Shown: positions 1 through 6,101 of the stretch, piece after piece
Layout of the letters: each line of letters begins with the position of its first letter
How positions within the stretch are numbered: the first letter of the stretch is position 1
From: Candidatus Aerophobota bacterium
GTDB lineage: Bacteria; Aerophobota; Aerophobia; Aerophobales; Aerophobaceae
Direction of reading: 5' to 3'
DNA: 8,921 nucleotides
Assembly: GCA_030672545.1 (NCBI GenBank)
Contig: DAOVGF010000003.1
Location: forward strand, 1-8,921
Translations under genes and position numbers: made by a program
Notes under the pieces: generated by a model
Database searches by the model: none
What the model was told of the DNA's origin: nothing
The model's input: the letters and a program-made list of their open reading frames with translations, nothing else

Positions 1-1667
1 TAACCATTTTCACTGAGAATGGTTTGGGCAATCTTGCGTACCTCATCCTCATCTTCTACCAAGAGAATCTTCTCTCCGGAACCTTGCAAGTCTTTTAAGG
101 AAATAGTTTCTTTTAGCTCATTCTCTGTCTTGGCAGAAGAAGCGGGTAGGTAAACTTTAAAGACTGAGCCTTGATTTACTTCACTGTAAACATTAATCCA
201 ACCAGAATGTTGTTTTACTATTCCGTAGACTACCGATAGACCCAGACCAGTTCCTTTTCCTACCTCTCGGGTGGTGAAAAAAGGCTCAAAGATATGCTTG
301 ATGATCTCTTTATCTATTCCTACTCCACTGTCCTGAAGGGAAAGGCGAACAAATCTTCCCGGACGGGCCTCATGGTGAATTCTTGAATAGGCCTCATCTA
401 TTAAGACATTTTCTGTTTTAACGGTTAGTCTGCCCCCTTGGGGCATAGCTTCTCGGGCATTAACGGCTAAATTCATAATTATCTGTTCTATTTGTCCCTT
501 ATCCGCCTCTACTGTCCAGATATCCGGGGCCAGCTCAGTCTCAATCATAATGTCTTCCCCAATGAGACGCTGAAGCATCTTGCTAAGATTCTCAACCGTT
601 TCGGTTAAGTTAACCGGGCTAAGGATCATAGGCTGTCTGCGAGAGAAGGCTAAGAGCTGTCTGGTTAGATCGGCGGCCCGGGAGGAGGAGACTCTGATTT
701 GCTTTAAGTCTTTATATAAAGGATCAGCTTCATCAACCCTCATCATACAAAGATCCGTGTAGCCTTGAATAGCCGTAAGAAGATTATTAAAATCATGAGC
801 TACTCCTCCGGCCAGTATCCCAATAGCCTCCAGCTTGCTTGCCTGAAGGAGCTGGGCTTGGAGCTTTTCTTTTTCCTCTTCTGCTTTTTTGCGTTGGGTG
901 ATGTCCCTTACGACAGCCTGCATCCCAACTATTCTTTCTTCTGTCTGGATAGCGGTGGAATTATAATCTACATAAATTACCTCTCCTAACTTGGTCAACA
1001 CCCGAAACTCGTAGTTTCCAAGCACCTCCTCCCCCGATAGCCCTTTCTTGAAGTTTTTCGTGACCATGGCTAAGTGTTTCGGGTGAACTAGCCTGCTGAG
1101 ATGAAGCGTTCTTGCTTCCTCTATCGTGTAGCCCGTCATCTGGCAGAATTTCGGATTAACAAAACCGAAATAGCCCTTTGGGTCAATGATGATCACCGCA
1201 TCATTGGCATTATCCACCAATTGTCTATATTTCTCTTCCGCTTCTCTGAATGCACTGGTGCGCTCCTTCACTTGCTGCTCCAATGTCTTACTGTATGTTA
1301 GCAGTTTGTCCTCCAGTATCAGCCGCTTCTTGTTCAGGATGACAATCACCGTGGCGACAACGACAAACATAAATGCTCGTGCAACGTCCGCCCCAATGGG
1401 ACTCTCAAGTGGGTTTACGATATGAGAAACCAACAGCAACAGAGCAAGAAATACCGCAACTAATACCCCTCCCCGTAACCACCACAAACTGGCGAGGATT
1501 ATGGGAATATAGAAGAAATGGGTAAAGATGATTTCAGTTTCCAAAATAAAATGACAATAATAGGTTGCCAGCACACATATAGCAAGTAAAAATCCAAGCA
1601 CGACAATTTTTAGCCATTCCTTTCTATCTAATTTTTTCACCTGATAAGTCTCCAATATCTCTTCCAT
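1..1667 (-). CDS. Membrane-bound PAS hybrid sensor histidine kinase (3' end cut by window)
   Basis: A sensor kinase that autophosphorylates a histidine and passes the phosphate to its own receiver domain; the signal is unknown. I translated 555 residues, open to the window edge. Four hydrophobic segments (about 20-38, 45-63, 66-86, 94-112) form a small membrane sensor. A coiled coil (about 115-147) and a PAS domain (about 146-258) follow. The HisKA dimerisation helix carries GGVAHDFNN with phosphoacceptor His291. The ATPase domain shows the N box (Asn399, Asn403), DSGVGID (Asp446), FEPFFTT (460-466) and GKGTGLGLS (from 470). A receiver domain begins at 533 (KILLVEDEDEV, acidic pair Glu538/Asp539); its phosphorylated Asp lies outside the window. 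The ATG at 1667 follows an in-frame TGA eight codons upstream but has no good ribosome site. A GTG at codon 10 (1640) is preceded by GGAG and fits the predicted promoter better. It lies downstream of the peptide operon, and a functional link is unproven. Confidence 0.93.
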   Translation of the reverse strand, partial: MEEILETYQVKKLDRKEWLKIVVLGFLLAICVLATYYCHFILETEIIFTHFFYIPIILASLWWLRGGVLVAVFLALLLLVSHIVNPLESPIGADVARAFMFVVVATVIVILNKKRLILEDKLLTYSKTLEQQVKERTSAFREAEEKYRQLVDNANDAVIIIDPKGYFGFVNPKFCQMTGYTIEEARTLHLSRLVHPKHLAMVTKNFKKGLSGEEVLGNYEFRVLTKLGEVIYVDYNSTAIQTEERIVGMQAVVRDITQRKKAEEEKEKLQAQLLQASKLEAIGILAGGVAHDFNNLLTAIQGYTDLCMMRVDEADPLYKDLKQIRVSSSRAADLTRQLLAFSRRQPMILSPVNLTETVENLSKMLQRLIGEDIMIETELAPDIWTVEADKGQIEQIIMNLAVNAREAMPQGGRLTVKTENVLIDEAYSRIHHEARPGRFVRLSLQDSGVGIDKEIIKHIFEPFFTTREVGKGTGLGLSVVYGIVKQHSGWINVYSEVNQGSVFKVYLPASSAKTENELKETISLKDLQGSGEKILLVEDEDEVRKIAQTILSENG

Positions 1668-1671
1668 TTCT

Positions 1672-1699
1672 TGTATACGGTTTTTTCATAATTTGTCAA
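1672..1699 (-). promoter_or_regulatory. Candidate sigma-70-type promoter of the histidine kinase gene
   Basis: On the minus strand TTGACA (1694-1699, full consensus) is followed after 16 bp by TATACA (1672-1677, first four bases of TATAAT). The predicted transcription start near 1665 falls on top of the ATG at 1667, so the downstream GTG at 1640 would be the usable start if this promoter is real. The -35 box lies inside a small inverted repeat, AATTT-gtc-AAATT (1690-1702), which could be an operator or chance. Confidence 0.5.
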
Positions 1700-1718
1700 A
1701 TTAGTTGTTCGTTCAGAG

Positions 1719-1758
1719 GTCTCAGTTAAGTGATTTGGGGCCTGTCTAACAGTGAGAC
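1719..1758 (-). other. Imperfect stem-loop at the end of the peptide operon
   Basis: GTCTCAGTTA (1719-1728) pairs with TAAC (1747-1750) and TGAGAC (1753-1758), with a 2-nt bulge and an 18-nt loop. It begins at the last base of the dppF stop codon. On the minus strand it is not followed by a T-run, so it is a poor intrinsic terminator. It may protect the 3' end of the transcript, or it may be chance. The rest of the 90-bp gap to the kinase holds only the kinase promoter. Confidence 0.3.
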
Positions 1759-2816
1759 TAGTTTAATTTCTCCGCTTTATGACAGGCCACGTAATGACCT
1801 CCTCCTACATCTTTAAGTGGGGGCTCAATTTGCCGGCAAATCTTATCAGCATAGGAGCAACGGGGGTTAAATCTGCAGCCTGAGGGTGGGTTGATGGGAC
1901 TGGGCACCTCCCCTTTGAGGATTATTCTCTTTTTTTGAGCGGTTGGGTCAGGTAGAGGGATGGCAGAAATAAGAGCCTGGGTGTAAGGATGAAGAGTATG
2001 GGTGAAAAGCTCCTCCGTAGAGGCCATTTCCACTATTTTCCCCAAATACATCACGGCTACCCGATCACTAATATGCTCTACCACCAGGAGATGATGAGTA
2101 ATGAATAAATAGGTGAGGCTAAAATCCCGCTGTAACTCCTGAAGGAGGTTTAAAATCTGAGCCTGCACGGAGACATCCAGGGCCGAGGTGGGCTCGTCCA
2201 GAATGATAAAGTCCGGATTGGTGGCCAGTGCTCTGGCGATAGCAATTCTCTGTCTTTGTCCTCCACTAAACTCGTGAGGATAGCGGAAAAGGTGATCTTC
2301 GGTTAGCCCTACTCGATAGAGAAGGGAGAGAACTTTATTCCTTAAGTCACCGGCGCCCACGAGCCGGTGAACCTGAAGAGGCTCACCCACAATGTTCTTA
2401 ATAAGCATTCTTGGATTGAGGGAAGCCGAGGGGTCCTGAAAGACTATTTGCATTCTTCTCCTGATGCTTTTTAACTGGCCTTTCTTAAAGACAGCCAGGT
2501 CATATTTTCTGGTTAATTTTGAAAGCTGCTGAGGAGGGGAGTTATTAGAAGTTTCTATCTGAGAGATATTATTTTTAACCTTCTGAGGAACATCAAAGTA
2601 AATATGACCGAAAGTCGGCTCGAGCAGACGCAGGATTGTCTTGCCCAAAGTAGTTTTCCCACAACCTGACTCACCTACCAGACCAAGGCATTCTCCCCGG
2701 TATATTTTCAGGTTAACTCCATCAACCGCCCGGACATCACCAACAGGTTTTTTAAATACTCCCCCTAAGATAGGGTAGTACTTCTTGAGTCGGCTGACTT
2801 CCAGCAGTGTTTTCAC
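1758..2816 (-). CDS. dppF: Dipeptide/oligopeptide ABC transporter ATP-binding protein, DppF/OppF type
   Basis: One of two cytoplasmic ATPases that drive peptide import. Its 352 residues show Walker A GESGCGKTT (48-56), the Q-loop FQDP (Gln127), signature FSGGQRQR (183-190), Walker B IILDEP (204-209), SALD D-loop (211-214) and H-loop His241. The C-terminal oligopeptide-transporter extension contains NPPSGCRFNPRC and four cysteines (314, 320, 327, 345) with the same spacing as in the partner DppD, a set linked to an iron-sulfur cluster in related OppD. Two oddities: a polar, Asn/Ser/Gln/Pro-rich stretch at about 74-105 lengthens the segment before the Q-loop, and the usual FITHD reads FITHH. 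The GTG start at 2816 overlaps the dppD stop by 4 nt (GTGA), and GGAGAG lies 8 nt upstream. Last gene of the operon. Confidence 0.95.
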   Translation of the reverse strand: MKTLLEVSRLKKYYPILGGVFKKPVGDVRAVDGVNLKIYRGECLGLVGESGCGKTTLGKTILRLLEPTFGHIYFDVPQKVKNNISQIETSNNSPPQQLSKLTRKYDLAVFKKGQLKSIRRRMQIVFQDPSASLNPRMLIKNIVGEPLQVHRLVGAGDLRNKVLSLLYRVGLTEDHLFRYPHEFSGGQRQRIAIARALATNPDFIILDEPTSALDVSVQAQILNLLQELQRDFSLTYLFITHHLLVVEHISDRVAVMYLGKIVEMASTEELFTHTLHPYTQALISAIPLPDPTAQKKRIILKGEVPSPINPPSGCRFNPRCSYADKICRQIEPPLKDVGGGHYVACHKAEKLN

Positions 2817-3994
2817 TTATTTTTCTCTCCATAATAATGACAGGCCAAAAAATGTTCTTTTGCTCTTTCCAACAAAGGGGGGTTAACCTGGGAACAGACG
2901 CTTAGAGCTAGGGCACAACGGGGATGAAATCGACACCCGGAAGGTGGATTGATTAAATTAGGAACATTTCCTTCAATACTTTCTAATTTTGTCTTGCCTC
3001 CCCGGGGGACGGCGTTAAGCAAGGCCTTGGTATAAGGGTGTAAGGGGTTCCGGAAAAGTTCCTTCACCTCGGCAATTTCACAGATATTACCGGCATACAT
3101 TACGGCTACTCGATCACACATCTCTGCCACTACCCCCAGGTCGTGGGTGATGAAAAGAACCGAGGACTTAAATTTTCTTTTCAAGTCACGAATGAGATCA
3201 AGTATCTGAGCCTGAATAGTCACGTCCAGATTAGAAGTCGGCTCGTCAGCAATGAGGAGGTTAGGGTTGCAGGCCAAAGCCATGGCTATAACTACTCTTT
3301 GTTGCATCCCCCCGCTGAGTTCATGAGGATAACGATCAACGATATTCTCCGGATTAGCAATGCCCAGTTGAGCCAGAATTTCGATACTTTTTTTTCTGGC
3401 CTGTCTCTTGATCCGACCCCGATATTTCCATCCTCCGGGCAAAAAGCCCAAAATTTTAGCCGGAAGAGATGTTTGGTTGTTCAGAAGGGCTTGAAAAATA
3501 GTTTTTTCCAGACCAAGAGTTCTTTTTTTCCAGGAGATTCTTGCCTGATTAATCTCCTGATCAATTTCCCGGATGGCCTCCTGGTATAATTGGGACTTTT
3601 GATGAAGAAGAAAACTTTCCGAGATCTGCTCATCCACTGTATAGACAGGATTGAGGGCTGAGCTGGCTTCCTGAAAGATCATGGATATTTCATTCCCTCT
3701 AATAGTTCTCATGAATTTCTCAGATTGAGACAAAAGATCTACGTAATTATCTTTAAACCGGGATTGTTGTTTTAGTTTGAAGATAATCTTTCCCTTTTCT
3801 ATGCGACCAGGAGGAAGAATGAGTCTGAGAATGGAGAGAGAAGTTACACTTTTTCCGCAGCCGGTTTCCCCTACCAGTCCTACCGTCTCACCTTGGTTTA
3901 CTTCTAACTGAATTCCGTCCAGAGCCTTCACTACGCCCTCGTAGGTATAAAAATTGGTCTTAAGTTCCTTTATCTCAAGAATTTTTTCCGTCAC
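2813..3994 (-). CDS. dppD: Dipeptide/oligopeptide ABC transporter ATP-binding protein, DppD/OppD type
   Basis: The second ATPase of the peptide importer, expected to pair with DppF under the DppB/DppC channel. Motifs: Walker A GETGCGKSV (42-50), Q-loop FQEA (Gln108), signature LSGGMQQR (226-233), Walker B LLIADEP (246-252), D-loop TSNLD, and H-loop His284 in FITHD. The C-terminal extension carries Cys354, Cys360, Cys367 and Cys385. At 393 residues it is longer than the roughly 325-340 usual for the family. The extra length is a mostly basic, helical-looking insert at about 131-200, between the Q-loop region and the signature, where the helical subdomain contacts the permease. The start is GTG at 3994, two bases after the dppC stop, with GGAG 6 nt upstream lying inside the end of dppC. 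This spacing implies translational coupling. Confidence 0.95.
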   Translation of the reverse strand: MTEKILEIKELKTNFYTYEGVVKALDGIQLEVNQGETVGLVGETGCGKSVTSLSILRLILPPGRIEKGKIIFKLKQQSRFKDNYVDLLSQSEKFMRTIRGNEISMIFQEASSALNPVYTVDEQISESFLLHQKSQLYQEAIREIDQEINQARISWKKRTLGLEKTIFQALLNNQTSLPAKILGFLPGGWKYRGRIKRQARKKSIEILAQLGIANPENIVDRYPHELSGGMQQRVVIAMALACNPNLLIADEPTSNLDVTIQAQILDLIRDLKRKFKSSVLFITHDLGVVAEMCDRVAVMYAGNICEIAEVKELFRNPLHPYTKALLNAVPRGGKTKLESIEGNVPNLINPPSGCRFHPRCALALSVCSQVNPPLLERAKEHFLACHYYGEKNK

Positions 3995-3996
3995 CT

Positions 3997-4947
3997 TTAT
4001 CTCCGCCGTAGCTTGGGATCAAGGATATCTCGGAAAGCATCACCCAAGAGATTCCATCCCAGGACAAAAAGAAGGATAAAAAGGCCAGGTATGGCTACTG
4101 TATACCAGTAGGCCAGTGGATTTCCCGGGGGACCGACAATCCAGTTCCGGGCAAAACTGATCATTTGTCCCCAATCGGCGTAGCCTACCGGGGCACCCAG
4201 TCCCAGAAAGCTCAAAGCGGCCGCCGTAAGAACCATAGCCCCTATGTCCAGAGAGGCCATTATTAATAGAGGGTAAATGGCGTTGGGTAGGACATGTTTG
4301 GTAATTATGAAAAAATCAGAACATCCCACTGCCCGAGCCGCTTCCACATACTGTTCTTCTCTCACGCTAAGTATGTCTCCTCTAATGAGGCGGGCATAAG
4401 CCGGCCAGCCCACAATAATTAAAGCTTTCATAACATTATCCAGGCTATGTCCCAGAGCGGTAACCAGAGCCATGGCCAAAATAAGAGTGGGCAGCGACAT
4501 AAAAGTATCCACTACCCGCATAATTATCTCATCTACCACTCCTCCATAATATCCGGAAATACTACCCAATATTATTCCGATAAGCAGAATAGTACCCACT
4601 ACCATAAAACCGATGCGGAAAGCCGTCCTGGTTCCCCAGACTACCCCATAGTAAATATCATACTGGCCTTCAGTGGTACCGAAGAAATTAGTCTGACTGG
4701 GAGGTTTGGGAGTGGCACTATATCCGTAGCGGGGAATCTGGTAGGGATTATGGGGATACTTGGGGGGAGCAAGATAGGGTGCCATCAGGGCAATAAGGGC
4801 AAACAGGATAATCAGGGAAAAACCCACCAGGGAAAGAGGGCTCTTTCTAATACGATTAAATGAAAATTTCAATTCTTTGAGTCTTGGTCGGGTTGCCTTT
4901 TTTAGATCTTCCCATTTTCCTTTACTGCTAAGGGAAAAGAAATTCAT
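3997..4947 (-). CDS. dppC: Dipeptide/oligopeptide ABC transporter permease, DppC/OppC type
   Basis: Inner-membrane subunit forming half of the peptide channel. The 316 residues begin with a charged cytoplasmic N-terminus, then the first membrane helix at about 38-59 preceded by RIRKSPLSLVG, typical of the OppC N-terminal domain. A periplasmic stretch (about 60-105) rich in Pro and Tyr follows, then five further hydrophobic segments. The coupling (EAA) loop is EQYVEAARAVGCSDFFI (199-214) followed by KHVLPNAIYP, which docks onto the ATPases. The C-terminus LLGDAFRDILDPKLRRR is the family's usual ending. The ATG at 4947 overlaps the dppB stop by 4 nt (ATGA). Length and motif order are normal, with no sign of damage. 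Confidence 0.96.
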   Translation of the reverse strand: MNFFSLSSKGKWEDLKKATRPRLKELKFSFNRIRKSPLSLVGFSLIILFALIALMAPYLAPPKYPHNPYQIPRYGYSATPKPPSQTNFFGTTEGQYDIYYGVVWGTRTAFRIGFMVVGTILLIGIILGSISGYYGGVVDEIIMRVVDTFMSLPTLILAMALVTALGHSLDNVMKALIIVGWPAYARLIRGDILSVREEQYVEAARAVGCSDFFIITKHVLPNAIYPLLIMASLDIGAMVLTAAALSFLGLGAPVGYADWGQMISFARNWIVGPPGNPLAYWYTVAIPGLFILLFVLGWNLLGDAFRDILDPKLRRR

Positions 4948-5978
4948 CCTAGCCTCACTCTCGGATCAACATAAGCATAAAGTAAATCAACTATCAAGTT
5001 AGTGATCACGAATATCAAAGCACTGAAGATCACTGATCCCAGAACAGCCGGAACGTCCAGGTTGACGGCAGCCCTGGCCCACCACCATCCCAGTCCCTTG
5101 CGATTGAAAATTGTTTCCGTAATTACCACCCCCTGTATTAGAAGAGCAAATAAGTACCCAGAGACCGTGATGACTGGAATCATAGCGTTTCGTCGGGCAT
5201 GTTTTCTCACCACTGTTTTTTCGTCAGCCCCTTTGGCCCGAGCGGTAGCAATGTATCCCTTAGCCAAGGCCTCCAACATACTTGAACGCATAATTCTCAT
5301 TACCATAGCACACTGAACTACGGTAAGGGTAATTACCGGCAGGATTAAGTGTCTTAAGGCATCGAAGAAAATGAAAAAATTGCCGTTTAATAGGGCATCT
5401 AGGGTGTTGATGTGAGTGTAGCGAGTGAAAGCCTCTGATCTTACCAGAAGACCGGCTTGGGTTCCCAGGGCCTCCGGAGGGAGAAGGCCTCGAAAGTATC
5501 CGTAGAAGATCATCAGCAAGAGAAGACCGAACCAAAAGGTAGGAAGAGACCAGCCCACAATGGCCCCAGTACGGGTTAAGTGATCAATGAGCTTACCCTG
5601 GTGTACGGCCGAGATAGTTCCCAACCAGATTCCCACCAGAATAACCAAGGGAGCAGAGAAGAGAGCCAACTCTACGGTATTGGGAAGAAAATAAAAAAAA
5701 GCTGTTAACACCGGTCTCTGGGCCGTCTTTGACCAACCCAAGTTACCGTGAAAAACTTCTTTGAGCCAGTTGAAATATTGAACATATACCGGAGCATCCA
5801 GTCCGTGGCTTCTAATTACTCCCCGAATGTCTCTGAGCTGCCTGATGTCGGTAATGAAGGCGGCCGCACGTTGTTCGGGACTGAACAAGGCCAAGATAGC
5901 AAAAACAATGAGACTTACGCCAACCAATACCGGTATGATTAAAAGTACCCTACGGATAATGTAGGCCCGCACTTCCAT
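4944..5978 (-). CDS. dppB: Dipeptide/oligopeptide ABC transporter permease, DppB/OppB type
   Basis: The other channel subunit of the peptide importer. Of its 344 residues the first helix (about 8-31) follows the family start MEVRAYIIRRVLLIIPVL. The short motif YVQYFNWLKEVFHGNLGWS (65-83) is typical of DppB. Further membrane segments lie at about 103-124, 140-160, 207-226, 265-287 and 313-334. The coupling loop runs about 235-264 (EALAKGYIATARAKGADE, then RKHARRNAMIPVI). The C-terminus LYAYVDPRVRLG is characteristic. There is a long periplasmic loop at about 161-205. The ATG at 5978 has a full AGGAGG 9 nt upstream. It is the first gene after the intergenic hairpin, so its strong ribosome site supports independent initiation on a processed transcript. 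Confidence 0.96.
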   Translation of the reverse strand: MEVRAYIIRRVLLIIPVLVGVSLIVFAILALFSPEQRAAAFITDIRQLRDIRGVIRSHGLDAPVYVQYFNWLKEVFHGNLGWSKTAQRPVLTAFFYFLPNTVELALFSAPLVILVGIWLGTISAVHQGKLIDHLTRTGAIVGWSLPTFWFGLLLLMIFYGYFRGLLPPEALGTQAGLLVRSEAFTRYTHINTLDALLNGNFFIFFDALRHLILPVITLTVVQCAMVMRIMRSSMLEALAKGYIATARAKGADEKTVVRKHARRNAMIPVITVSGYLFALLIQGVVITETIFNRKGLGWWWARAAVNLDVPAVLGSVIFSALIFVITNLIVDLLYAYVDPRVRLG

Positions 5979-5987
5979 TAAATAAAT

Positions 5988-5993
5988 CCTCCT
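5988..5993 (-). promoter_or_regulatory. Strong Shine-Dalgarno site of dppB
   Basis: AGGAGG on the minus strand, 9 nt before the ATG at 5978. It decides that start and allows dppB to be translated independently of the upstream binding-protein gene. Confidence 0.85.
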
Positions 5994-6038
5994 GAATAAA
6001 GTCTAACCTCCCGGGGAGAGGATTCTCATCATCAGGAT

Positions 6039-6070
6039 TAGGGCGGGGTCAGCGAGACCCCGCCCTACCA
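6039..6070 (-). repeat. Perfect GC-rich stem-loop with GTAG head, between binding-protein and permease genes
   Basis: TAGGGCGGGGTC (6039-6050) and GACCCCGCCCTA (6056-6067) form a perfect 12-bp stem with a 5-nt loop. On the minus (transcribed) strand it is introduced by TGGTAG, the same head as the repeat cluster at 8394-8572. No T-run follows on the minus strand, so it is not a normal intrinsic terminator. It sits in the only sizeable gap of the operon (5979-6101). This is the position where REP-type hairpins protect the upstream transcript and keep binding protein more abundant than permease. That regulatory role is inferred. Confidence 0.75.
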
Positions 6071-6101
6071 ACATCCAATCTAATGATTGGTCCATCTCAA
6101 A

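Noticed and set aside
1719..1758. Intrinsic terminator for the peptide operon
   Set aside because: The stem is bulged with a large loop and no T-run follows on the minus strand, so I list it only as a stem-loop of unknown role.
3143..3589. 148-codon plus-strand open frame inside dppD
   Set aside because: Antisense shadow of a gene with clear ATPase motifs; no ribosome site or recognisable domain.
4447..4863. 138-codon plus-strand open frame inside dppC
   Set aside because: Antisense shadow of a complete permease gene; composition is typical of antisense translation of membrane helices.
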